DNA of 35,578 nt from Thermoplasmatota archaeon (GTDB taxonomy: Archaea > Thermoplasmatota > Thermoplasmata > Thermoplasmatales > Thermoplasmataceae), in assembly GCA_023487765.1 (NCBI GenBank), contig JAMDBW010000025.1, positions 1 through 35,578 on the forward strand, given 5' to 3'. Within the stretch, counting starts at the first letter, position 1, and each line of letters opens with the position of its first letter. Shown piece by piece: positions 16,637-24,168 of this stretch. The position numbers and the translations under genes were made by a program. The notes beneath the pieces are model-generated. The model saw only the letters and a program-made list of their open reading frames with translations, did not search any database and was not told where the DNA came from.

Positions 16637-16918
16637 ATGAGTAAGGAAAAAGTTGAGACTGAGTTCACTAAAACCAGTTCAAAAGGACAAATAGTTATCC
16701 CCTCTAGTATACGTAAGAAACTCAATATTGGCGAAGGTAGTCTGTTGGCAGTCACTACACAAGATGATTTGGTTGTTCTGAAAAAGGTGAGTTCTAAGAT
16801 ATCCTCCTCAGATATGAAAACACTAAAACTAATTGAGGAAGCATGGAAGGACATTGATAAGGGGAATTACAAGGCCCGAACCAAAGATGGCTTCTTCAAA
16901 GAGCTCAATGGATGGTAA
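16637..16918 (+). CDS. AbrB/MazE/SpoVT-type DNA-binding protein (orphan antitoxin-like)
   Basis: A 93-residue protein whose first 50 residues form a swapped-hairpin AbrB domain: TKTSSKGQIVIPSSIRKKLNIGEGSLLAV, the classic SKGQ(I/V)xIPxxIRxxLxIxxG pattern. The rest is a charged tail with EEAWKDIDKGNYK, resembling toxin-binding tails of VapB/MazE antitoxins. No PIN or MazF toxin follows on the same strand, so it is either an orphan or a stand-alone regulator. A TATA-like ATATATTTATT about 30 bases upstream of the ATG suggests a nearly leaderless message. Its last 52 bases overlap the 3' end of the convergent winged-helix gene. The patch is visibly more AT-rich than its surroundings. Confidence 0.85.
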   Translation: MSKEKVETEFTKTSSKGQIVIPSSIRKKLNIGEGSLLAVTTQDDLVVLKKVSSKISSSDMKTLKLIEEAWKDIDKGNYKARTKDGFFKELNGW

Positions 16919-17862
16919 TACAAATCAGCTTGTTCCTGGAGTTCCTTTTGGTCAGGTAGTGGCCATTCTCTGGTTTTTCCATTGCTCTTGATATACTTGA
17001 CAAAATTTCTGGTTCTGTCTACAAGCTTATATTTGCGTGACTTGTCTATGAGTAAATTCATGTCTATCTTTCTTTTATTCTTGAAAGCTAGGAGTAGTGC
17101 ATAGGTGGAATAAGTTTGGCTCTCTGGATCTATAAGCAATGTGTGGAGAATTACATCTTCTATGTCTAACTTATTCAGATTTGGCTCGTGGTAATAATAT
17201 GAATCCGATGTCATGAGCTGTATTCCATAATCCGATGAAACAGTAAGAGCAGTGGGAAATGTGTCAATTAGTGGTTTCTCAGCAACCTTCCTGGAATAAT
17301 CCCTCCTCTTGAAAAGACAACGATAACCGCTCCTCCAAATAGTGATTGCGTCTCCTGGCAACTTCTCCGCCAGATACTCCCTGCTTACGTGATCTGAAAA
17401 CTCGACGATGAAGCGTGACAGGTTTCTATTTCCGGCTGATTGCTTCTCTGGCGAGGTAAAATACATACCATGCATTGATAAATTTCGTCTTGCTCTCCAC
17501 AAAGAAACAGGAGATATCCCATACTCAAAGCTTTCTTCTCCTGTTAAATTCCGGAACAGAACTGCAATATTTAAATTTGAAATCAATTTTTCCCATGGAA
17601 CATACGGTTCAGACCTGAACATTTCCTGTAAGGAAAGAGCATAATTTCTATCGGATATCTCCATTAATTTCTTCATGCCCTTCCTCTTCGTTTTAATTAC
17701 TCCTTTCGTTTCAAGACTCTTAACGGTTTGAGAGATTGAACTTGCTGACTTCCCCATGAAATTCGAAAGATCACGAATTGATGAGTATTTGTGATCAGAG
17801 ATAGCCCTTGTAATAGCAATTTCACCTTTTGAAAAAGCGAAGGGTAACATTTGTTCTTTCAT
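16867..17862 (-). CDS. Winged-helix (MarR-like) protein with AbiEi-like architecture
   Basis: A 331-residue protein. Residues 1-75 are a winged helix: KGEIAITRAISDHKYSSIRDLSNFMGKSASSISQTVKSLETKGVIKTKRKGMKK. The remainder has a mixed alpha/beta domain and a helical C-terminus with LDIEDVILHTLLIDPESQTYSTYALLLAFKNK. This layout (N-terminal HTH, long effector-like domain) recalls archaeal MarR-like proteins and the AbiEi antitoxin of type IV toxin-antitoxin systems, but no AbiEii nucleotidyltransferase is next to it, so the family call is tentative. It probably binds DNA, and the nested palindromes in front of its start are a natural autoregulatory site. Internal Met5 is an alternative start. Confidence 0.75.
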   Translation of the reverse strand: MKEQMLPFAFSKGEIAITRAISDHKYSSIRDLSNFMGKSASSISQTVKSLETKGVIKTKRKGMKKLMEISDRNYALSLQEMFRSEPYVPWEKLISNLNIAVLFRNLTGEESFEYGISPVSLWRARRNLSMHGMYFTSPEKQSAGNRNLSRFIVEFSDHVSREYLAEKLPGDAITIWRSGYRCLFKRRDYSRKVAEKPLIDTFPTALTVSSDYGIQLMTSDSYYYHEPNLNKLDIEDVILHTLLIDPESQTYSTYALLLAFKNKRKIDMNLLIDKSRKYKLVDRTRNFVKYIKSNGKTREWPLPDQKELQEQADLYYHPLSSLKKPSLVRAL

Positions 17863-17867
17863 TTCTA

Positions 17868-17916
17868 CATTTCATAATTACAAATAATTATTTAAATAAT
17901 TTTGATTTATGAAATG
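17868..17916. promoter_or_regulatory. Nested palindromes between divergent genes (candidate operator)
   Basis: Two nearly concentric dyads occur here: outer arms CATTTCATAA (17868-17877) and TTATGAAATG (17907-17916), and an inner perfect 16-base palindrome AATTATTTAAATAATT (17886-17901). The region is only a few bases upstream of the winged-helix start on the minus strand and precedes the 2H gene on the plus strand, so it probably holds both promoters and a regulator-binding site. Confidence 0.6.
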
Positions 17917-18000
17917 CGGTACAGATTTTGTTGTCGATCTCTGAAGGCTCATTGTGACATTTTAGAGAAAATTCTAATCACTGGCATAAATCAGTCAGGT

Positions 18001-18252
18001 GTGGAATATTTTATTGCTATCTTACCTCCGAAGAAATATGGAGAAAAAATAACGCAATTCCAAAAAAGGTCAAATAATATCTTACCCGATTTTGTAGAAC
18101 CCCACATCACCGTTAAATCACAGACTGGTCTGAATGAAGATGAATACTGGATAGATTCTATAAAAACCATTTGCAATGCCTTCCCTATGTTTAGCTTGTC
18201 CCTAGAAGGTGTAAAATCCTTTGGAAACTCTGTTGTTTATTCAGGAAATTAA
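18001..18252 (+). pseudogene. Truncated 2H phosphoesterase (2'-5' RNA ligase-like), N-terminal half
   Basis: The reading frame gives VEYFIAILPPKKYGEKITQF and then VEPHITVKS, the first HxTx motif of the 2H (LigT) phosphoesterase superfamily. Full members need about 170 residues and two HxTx motifs, one per lobe. Here the frame stops after about 83 residues at FGNSVVYSGN, and neither the continuing frame nor the next 100 bases show a second motif, so it is a 3'-truncated, presumably inactive gene. GTG 18001 is preferred because family similarity begins there; the track start at 17902 falls inside the palindromic region, and ATG 17914 is also possible. Confidence 0.6.
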
Positions 18253-18336
18253 GTTAAAGCAAACAGGCTCCGCCAGGATTTATTAATAGTAATCATCGTG
18301 TATGCTGTTGCCAACGGTAAATAGATATATTCTGTC

Positions 18337-18346
18337 ATCGCCGGTT
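18337..18346 (+). repeat. Copy of tRNA-Val T-arm decamer (possible attachment-site remnant)
   Basis: ATCGCCGGTT repeats bases 16415-16424 of tRNA-Val exactly; after one mismatch AAA also matches. It lies just beyond the truncated 2H gene, at the end of the AT-rich patch. The match is short, and the same decamer occurs again near 23990, so it may be chance. Confidence 0.3.
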
Positions 18347-18404
18347 GAAAATTGTGCAAAAGGTTTACATATTGAATCCCGGACATTGCGAGGTCATGCC
18401 AGCC

Positions 18405-19025
18405 TCATTCCCCGGAACTTTCCCTGATTTCTTTCAGAGCTTCCCTGTCGCGGCAGTAGAGATATGGTGCTAAATCAAGAGATGCCGGTGATTTCTCAAG
18501 TTTGTTCCTGTATACCTTCCTGAGATTCCTGTCGACCTCGTTGCAATAATCTTTCCACGAAACTCCCAGATATTCAACGTATTCTTTTTCGATACCAGTT
18601 GCAATTTCATGGGCATACGGGTATTCATATGCATCATCGGATAGCCACTTCTCCGGCAGTTCATGGTGAAGGCCTATGCTCTCTCTGGCATCCACTGTCT
18701 TTCCTGCTACGTTAAGTAAGGGTGGAAAATGCTCGTCGAGATATACCGTTTTTCCGTCCAGCGAGTAGCCTCCGGTATACTTGATGTCGTAGGCTGTGTT
18801 GACGCTTATGGACTTGCCGTCCTTCCTGTCCTCCACTTTTCCTATTTCCGTCTTATTACTGAAGGCAGTATTTCCTTCAACCTCTATGAAATCCCCCTTT
18901 TCTACATTCGCCGTAGAAGATATTTTTACATAGGTGGGATTCAGGAAGTTAATGGCTGTAATTCTGTGTTTCCCGGATTTGTTGTCATTGTTTCCCGTAT
19001 GCTCTATCACTTTGAATTGAACCAT
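18405..19025 (-). CDS. Uncharacterised protein with HHELPE and PYAHEIA motifs
   Basis: About 206 residues and not recognised. The N-terminal half is predicted beta-rich (MVQFKVIEHTG, YVKISSTANVEKGDFIEVEG), perhaps a small barrel. The C-terminal half has DARESIGLHHELPEKWLSD and YEYPYAHEIATGIEKEYVEYLGVSW, then a helical, basic stretch. The clustered His/Glu residues could bind metal, but no HExxH or other standard site is present. ATG 19025 (MVQFKV) is preferred over the track start at 19070, whose extra residues (CNVKVFNTQLTGIS) are not needed by the fold. It is divergent from the YgjP-type peptidase with about 155 bases between them. Confidence 0.7.
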   Translation of the reverse strand: MVQFKVIEHTGNNDNKSGKHRITAINFLNPTYVKISSTANVEKGDFIEVEGNTAFSNKTEIGKVEDRKDGKSISVNTAYDIKYTGGYSLDGKTVYLDEHFPPLLNVAGKTVDARESIGLHHELPEKWLSDDAYEYPYAHEIATGIEKEYVEYLGVSWKDYCNEVDRNLRKVYRNKLEKSPASLDLAPYLYCRDREALKEIRESSGE

Positions 19026-19180
19026 GGATATTCCAGTCAATTGTGTGTTAAATACTTTGACGTTGCACAATATTTGACTATTAATAATTCTGGAAACAGC
19101 GTCCAGCGGCTGAGTTTCTACAAATCGTCCCGGGTATTGCCAACAAATTTATACAGTTCCGGCGTAATGGCCAGTAACCT

Positions 19181-19696
19181 ATGAATGTCAGGATCATCAG
19201 GAGTCCCGCAAGGAAAAAGACCGTTCATGCAAAAATAGATGATGGTACCCTTATGGTGCACTTGCCTCTCGGATTGCACCCGGAAATGGAAGAAGAACTC
19301 GTAGGACGAATGAAACAAAAGATCGAGAACAGGCAATTGAAAACCGCGATAAATAAAGAGGAACGCCTGAAGAGACGATTTGATCATCTCAACAATAAAT
19401 ATTTCAAGGGAAAACTCAAGGCCGCATCCATTGAATTCGTAACCAATCAGAACAGACGTAACGGAAGCTGCACACCGGATAATAGGACCATCAGGATTTC
19501 CCACAAACTTCGGGACGTGCCTGACTGGGTTCTTGACTACGTAATCATGCACGAAATTACGCACCTTGTCCACCCGGATCATTCTAAGGCTTTCTGGGAG
19601 AAAGTGAGTGAGTACAAGTATTCGGAGAGAGCAAGAGGCTTCCTTATTGCCAAAGGCATGGATGACGGTGTTTCAAATAATGAAGGAGACCTGTAG
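19181..19696 (+). CDS. YgjP-type (DUF45/M48-like) metallopeptidase
   Basis: A 171-residue protein with the zinc motif MHEITHLVHPDHSKAFWEKVSEY, i.e. HExxH plus a downstream HSxxFW, diagnostic of the YgjP/DUF45 family related to SprT and WLM peptidases. Before it are KRRFDHLNNKYFKGKL and NRRNGSCTPDNRTIRISHKL, the family's strand pattern. Bacterial relatives are about 230 residues; this copy is shorter at the N-terminus, lacking most of the first beta domain. Its substrate is unknown. The gene ends 46 bases from the convergent helical-repeat gene. Confidence 0.88.
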   Translation: MNVRIIRSPARKKTVHAKIDDGTLMVHLPLGLHPEMEEELVGRMKQKIENRQLKTAINKEERLKRRFDHLNNKYFKGKLKAASIEFVTNQNRRNGSCTPDNRTIRISHKLRDVPDWVLDYVIMHEITHLVHPDHSKAFWEKVSEYKYSERARGFLIAKGMDDGVSNNEGDL

Positions 19697-19742
19697 TGAC
19701 CTGCAAAATCCAGGTGCCTGTGGATTTCCTGGAAATTTTTTC

Positions 19743-21410
19743 CTACCCGTTGAAATTCATTTTCCATTTATATGAGCGTGCCTGAAAATATATCCTTGTG
19801 AGAAATGTGAGGATAGAACGGTCAAGTTCATCCGAATTTAACGGAGTCTTCCTGGCCGATTTGAGGTACTCATCAAGCAGTGCCTCATTAGGACTGAAAA
19901 AATATGCCTCCGCACAAGCTTCCGCCATATCTCCGTAAAACAATTCCTTTGCAACATTTTTCTGCCCGTTATTTACAAAGATGAAAGCCTCTCTAAATAC
20001 TTCCAGAGCTTTGGCAGGCTCATTCCTGAAAGAATAAACTGTTCCAAGCTGCAACATGGTCTGTAATTTTGCGTGCATCATCGGGATATCTCTGATAATG
20101 CGATGGGCGTCGTGAATGCACGAGACGGCAAATTCCTCATTCCGCGCAAATTTGGCTGCAAGAGTAATTGCCATGCCAAGTGTCATAAATTGATCTTCCG
20201 CCATTTCCATCAACTCATCTTCCATGGCTTTCAGATCGTGCGGGAGACGTCCTCCAAGAGATGCTCTTTCCCGCGCCAGCATATTTATTGTATCCCTTGT
20301 GCTTTTTACGTCTTTTTCGAAATCCTGCAATAACCTGCTTTTCGCCTTCCGCGATTCCTCGTCCATTCCAGCCTGAGCGAATCCCCTGATCAGGTTGAAA
20401 TCCAGCATGAGTTTGTATGGTTCAGGTGACCTGCTTGACAATGAATCTTTGGCCTTTCTGAAGTATTCCATGCTCTCAGATTGCAATTCTTTCTTTTTTC
20501 CATTCCTGGAGGCATTGGCAAGGAGCGATTTCGCCACCGCAATCTGTACGTTGGTGAAGGTCAGGTCTAATATCTCCGTTATCACCGGCAGAAGTGATTT
20601 TTCCGCAAACTCTATCAAATCGATGCTCGTCGCCGGTGTGGTTTCATCCCTCATGCACAGTTTCCTTACAGCAAATGCATATGCCTCTTGCCTGATCTCT
20701 TTCTTTGAGATTCTTTTCAGCGATTTCGAAATAAAGTCGAGAAGTTTATTTTCCGGACCAAGGATATGCGCACAATCTATGGCTGTGGACGCGATATTTT
20801 GGAAGGCGATTCCAGCCTCGTCGCTTCGTGCCGGAAGTTTTTCCGCAAGCTTAAATGCATTCTCCAGCGTTTCCGGGTACTGCCCGGCCAAGGCCTCCAG
20901 AATGCCCACCTTGTTTTGCAGATAGAATGGATCTTCATTGACAACGTAAATATTAGTCAGGGACAGCTTCCTGAGTTCTTCCACGCGGTGAAGAAAAATA
21001 TCCCGATCGTCCAGTAGTAAACTCAATTCGGCATTCTCCAGCCTTTCAAGCATGTCCTCAACCGTATTCGCTGAATAGTTCTTTCTTTTTTGAGGTGTCG
21101 GGAGCATGCCATCAAGTGCCTTCCTGTCGATCCTGTCCCCGAAACGCAGAATTCTGTACAAGCGAAAATACAGTACACCGTGTTCCCTGAGATCACTGTT
21201 TTTCACGGAGCTAATCATTTTCAGTAGTGGATCTTTTTCCCACCCCGATTCACCGGCAATATTTATGCTGACAACCATGCTGTTACATCCTTGCGTGTTT
21301 TTGAACTCCGGATACCACGCTTCCTGCGGCAAGAAATGCGCACCTTTTCCAGGATTTCCATTGTAGAGCTTGAGGAATTTTAAAATTCTATCGCTTCTGC
21401 TAATGTTCAT
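19743..21410 (-). CDS. Large alpha-helical repeat (TPR-like) protein, unknown function
   Basis: A 555-residue soluble protein, almost entirely helical. Paired-helix units are visible, for example LLDFISKSLKRISKKEIRQE, MHAKLQTMLQLGTVYSFRNE and PAKALEVFREAFIFVNNG; the last pair fits the TPR pattern best. The N-terminal 100 residues (RSDRILKFLKLYNGNPGKGA, then SMVVSINIAG) look like a separate alpha/beta part. No catalytic motif, signal peptide or membrane helix is seen. Such solenoids usually bind other proteins. The family is not recognised and may be lineage-specific. Confidence 0.75.
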   Translation of the reverse strand: MNISRSDRILKFLKLYNGNPGKGAHFLPQEAWYPEFKNTQGCNSMVVSINIAGESGWEKDPLLKMISSVKNSDLREHGVLYFRLYRILRFGDRIDRKALDGMLPTPQKRKNYSANTVEDMLERLENAELSLLLDDRDIFLHRVEELRKLSLTNIYVVNEDPFYLQNKVGILEALAGQYPETLENAFKLAEKLPARSDEAGIAFQNIASTAIDCAHILGPENKLLDFISKSLKRISKKEIRQEAYAFAVRKLCMRDETTPATSIDLIEFAEKSLLPVITEILDLTFTNVQIAVAKSLLANASRNGKKKELQSESMEYFRKAKDSLSSRSPEPYKLMLDFNLIRGFAQAGMDEESRKAKSRLLQDFEKDVKSTRDTINMLARERASLGGRLPHDLKAMEDELMEMAEDQFMTLGMAITLAAKFARNEEFAVSCIHDAHRIIRDIPMMHAKLQTMLQLGTVYSFRNEPAKALEVFREAFIFVNNGQKNVAKELFYGDMAEACAEAYFFSPNEALLDEYLKSARKTPLNSDELDRSILTFLTRIYFQARSYKWKMNFNG

Positions 21411-21731
21411 GGTGATGAGCGAAATTCCAAATCCGATTCGTTGTGAGTTACCTGGTGGACAGTTTCGTGCCTGCCAAAGTCACTTATTCAGGACCTCTGG
21501 AAGGATTTCTTTTCCTCCGGCCTTGCATAAACATTGTCATTGGACGCGGTTCCAGGTTCATGCGTTATGCTGTCACTGATTGAGCTTTCAGGACAGGCGG
21601 GCTTTGAGATCATGATCCGAACATTACCGCACAAGGACCGGGCCAGTAAATGCCACACTGCAGTCCGTATCCGGACAGGTTCCGGACTAACTGAATCGTA
21701 TTCTTTATACCTGCCAAGAGGATTGCTGTAG
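21411..21731. other. Intergenic region with promoter and repeated TCCGGAC
   Basis: About 320 bases between divergent genes. TCCGGAC occurs twice (21670-21676 and 21681-21687), offset by 11 bases, i.e. about one helical turn; the core TCCGGA is itself palindromic. A TATA-like TTTATAC follows at 21704-21710, so transcription would start at or near ATG 21732. No gene is convincing in the rest. Confidence 0.45.
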
Positions 21732-22373
21732 ATGGCGAAAGTCCAATGCCCAAACTGCGGCCATAAAAACAAGTCTTCGGCTTCCATATGCGCCAGCTGC
21801 GGTAATTTTCTTCTGGACAGTGAGTTCAGCATGCAGGCTACCGAAAACAAGGAGCCCGTGGATTCACCTGAAGCTTATGATGCCACAAGTATCGTCACGC
21901 CAGATACAAACCAGTCAGCGGACGTGATAAAGGTCCTGAGTAAGAAGGGGATTTACAGTTGGCTTCCGACAGTTATTCCGTTCGGAGTGATTGCCGTATT
22001 CATCGCCCTTGAGTACAGCATAAAAATGCCGACATATTCATTCATTCCATTTTTACTCATCATTCTGTTTCTCCCTTCATTCCTGAGAAAAAGCGTAATG
22101 GGTATTCAATTCTTTTCGGGAGGCTTCAGGATTTTAGGGAGCAGCAGACCTGAGGCATTCGCTTATAACAACATAGAGAGTATTCATGTCAAGAGTGCAG
22201 CCCCGGGTATACAGCCACTTACCATATTCTTTAAAGGTAGCGAAAAGCCGATTACCCTTGAGTTTGACTCCGTACAGACTTTCCGCATGATGGTTATGCA
22301 GTTGAACAGAAGGCGGATACCAATAATAACTGAAGACACCGTCAATAAAGAGCCGGATTCCGGCACCCCATAA
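21732..22373 (+). CDS. Zinc-ribbon membrane protein
   Basis: A 213-residue protein. Residues 5-25 are a zinc ribbon, CPNCGHKNKSSASICASCG; a flexible acidic linker follows to about residue 70; two membrane helices lie near 80-97 (PTVIPFGVIAVFIAL) and 101-118 (SFIPFLLIILFLPSFL); the C-terminal 90 residues (VMGIQFFSGGFRILG, YNNIESIHVKS, PITLEFDSVQTF) have a PH-like beta pattern on the cytoplasmic side. This resembles archaeal zinc-ribbon plus PH-like membrane proteins of unknown role. The TATA position suggests a leaderless message. Two unknown genes follow on the same strand. Confidence 0.78.
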   Translation: MAKVQCPNCGHKNKSSASICASCGNFLLDSEFSMQATENKEPVDSPEAYDATSIVTPDTNQSADVIKVLSKKGIYSWLPTVIPFGVIAVFIALEYSIKMPTYSFIPFLLIILFLPSFLRKSVMGIQFFSGGFRILGSSRPEAFAYNNIESIHVKSAAPGIQPLTIFFKGSEKPITLEFDSVQTFRMMVMQLNRRRIPIITEDTVNKEPDSGTP

Positions 22374-22557
22374 TTCATTGAACTGAATGACCGGAACCGT
22401 TTTACAACAGGTCCTCTGAATTTCTCCTGCCATTCTTTCTTACCTGTAATCCGTTCCTGAAAGGGATTGCCATGCCGATAAATCAGGAAGTGCAAGATCC
22501 GTTTAGACGAAGGAATGGCTGACATATGTTAAATAATGGGAATTCGTATGCAACACA

Positions 22558-22932
22558 ATGGAGAAAGGTCTTGAGATATCCTTCCAGCTGAGCGATGATC
22601 ATGAGGGGATTGCCACTGTTATGGCGCTTGGAAACATTGTTGGCAACGAAATGTCCGCAACGATGGAGATTGACTGGAAGATTTTCCACGTAACGCTCGA
22701 AGAAAAAAAATTCTTCAAGGTGTTGTTCACAGGGGCAAAGGTGAACAAGCTGCATCCCCATGTTGAAAAGATGATACGCGACCGGTTTGACGAGCTCGCT
22801 CATCTCAGTCAGTCTGATCTGGAGAAGCAATACAGGGATGCATCCAATCGTCAGAATTTCAAAATAGTTAAGATAAAGGAACTTAAGGAAGAGTATGATC
22901 TCTGGCAGGATAAATTCTGGCAGTATTTCTGA
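22558..22932 (+). CDS. Small hypothetical protein, alpha+beta
   Basis: A 124-residue soluble protein of unknown family. The N-terminal half is strand-rich (LEISFQLSDD, MSATMEIDWKIFHVTLEE), the C-terminal half helical and highly charged (KMIRDRFDELAHLSQSDLEKQYRD, KIKELKEEYDLWQDKFWQYF). It has no cysteines and no membrane segment. An AT-rich GTTAAATAA about 25 bases before the ATG fits an archaeal promoter for a leaderless message. It sits between the zinc-ribbon gene and another unknown gene on the same strand. Confidence 0.7.
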   Translation: MEKGLEISFQLSDDHEGIATVMALGNIVGNEMSATMEIDWKIFHVTLEEKKFFKVLFTGAKVNKLHPHVEKMIRDRFDELAHLSQSDLEKQYRDASNRQNFKIVKIKELKEEYDLWQDKFWQYF

Positions 22933-23000
22933 AATATCGCTATGCCAGAAACTTTAAAGCCCAGGGACCGATCAAACAATAACGAAGGGGTTGGAACAGC

Positions 23001-23939
23001 ATGATCATTTCAGATGTCGAGAACTATCTTGACAAGAGGTGTATAATATCACTACGGCAGGACATGAATTTTCACATTTCTTCCTCTGATCCTGATCACC
23101 TCGACCTGGCCTATATATTCGAGAGTGGAGAGAAGACATCATTCCTGACATTCTTCGGAAAAAAACAACCTGAGAAACACGATCCTGTTATGTTGAGAGC
23201 AGCTAAGGGAGTAGAACAGGATGATTATATAGTCGTAGAGAGGGATTTACGGGGATCCGGAGACGCCGCCATAATCAGGGATTTTCTGTCAATTCCAACA
23301 ATGATTCTCACATATACTTACGTCTCGAATGGAAACCTGTACGCTGATTTCAGATTCCACAACTCCGTCGGGAGTGAGGCATCGGCAATTTTACGCAAGC
23401 ATCTGTCATCTTCCGACAGCATTTCAGTGGAATACTTCGGACCCTCCGGCGGGTTGCTTTCCATACTTGGAGAGATAAACAGAAGAATACCGCTGTCCGT
23501 ACTTGTCGCAGATGTTCACATGAATCAGGAAGAGATCGAGAATGTCGGGATACCGGGGACGGAATTTATTGCCGAACTTGAGGACAAGATATCCCGGGAC
23601 CAGAAATATCGCCTCCTGCTATACGGATCTGATGCACGCAACGGAAAAAATGTGGAGATTCCGAGTTCAGGCTCAAAATATAGCCCAATTAGAGAGAGTA
23701 GCAGCAGCCACCCCCTTTTGACAACACTCAGACAACACTTCAACGAGAAAAATATACCAAGACTTTCAGTTTTCCTCCAGCCATTCAAGGATACTCTAAG
23801 GATTACTGTTATTCTTCCAGACGAATCGGTAAGAAGTTATATCAAAGTAGTTGCGTTGTTTACTGAACATCATAAGACAAGTATGATAGATCTGAAGACT
23901 CGGGCTCCCTTTGATGGGAAAACTCTTGATTTTTTTTAG
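23001..23939 (+). CDS. Hypothetical 312-residue protein
   Basis: Not recognised with confidence. The middle part (IPTMILTYTYVSNGNLYADFRFH, then VEYFGPSGGLLSILGEINRRIPLSVLV) loosely recalls the sensory half of archaeal Bat/HTH-10-type regulators, but no helix-turn-helix follows. The C-terminal section (PLLTTLRQHFNEKNIPRLSVFLQPF) is another alpha/beta segment. There are no cysteines, signal peptide or membrane helices. It starts 68 bases after the previous gene and has a purine-rich GAAGGGGTTGG upstream of the ATG, so it could be in one operon with it. Confidence 0.65.
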   Translation: MIISDVENYLDKRCIISLRQDMNFHISSSDPDHLDLAYIFESGEKTSFLTFFGKKQPEKHDPVMLRAAKGVEQDDYIVVERDLRGSGDAAIIRDFLSIPTMILTYTYVSNGNLYADFRFHNSVGSEASAILRKHLSSSDSISVEYFGPSGGLLSILGEINRRIPLSVLVADVHMNQEEIENVGIPGTEFIAELEDKISRDQKYRLLLYGSDARNGKNVEIPSSGSKYSPIRESSSSHPLLTTLRQHFNEKNIPRLSVFLQPFKDTLRITVILPDESVRSYIKVVALFTEHHKTSMIDLKTRAPFDGKTLDFF

Positions 23940-24168
23940 GTATTAATGGATAAATCCTGACTATCTCCCTGAACTTTCTCTCAATATCGCCGGTTATTAC
24001 TTTTTCATGTATTTGAGGTATCAGACAAAGTGATGGTTCAGAAAGTAAACTGACTTGCCTGATCTGTTATCCAACTTTGGCATAATGTTTGACGCCACAA
24101 CCATATATGGCAATTTGAGTCGGAACACATTCCACCACTGAAGGATATGCGGTTTCCCGTTTGCTGTG

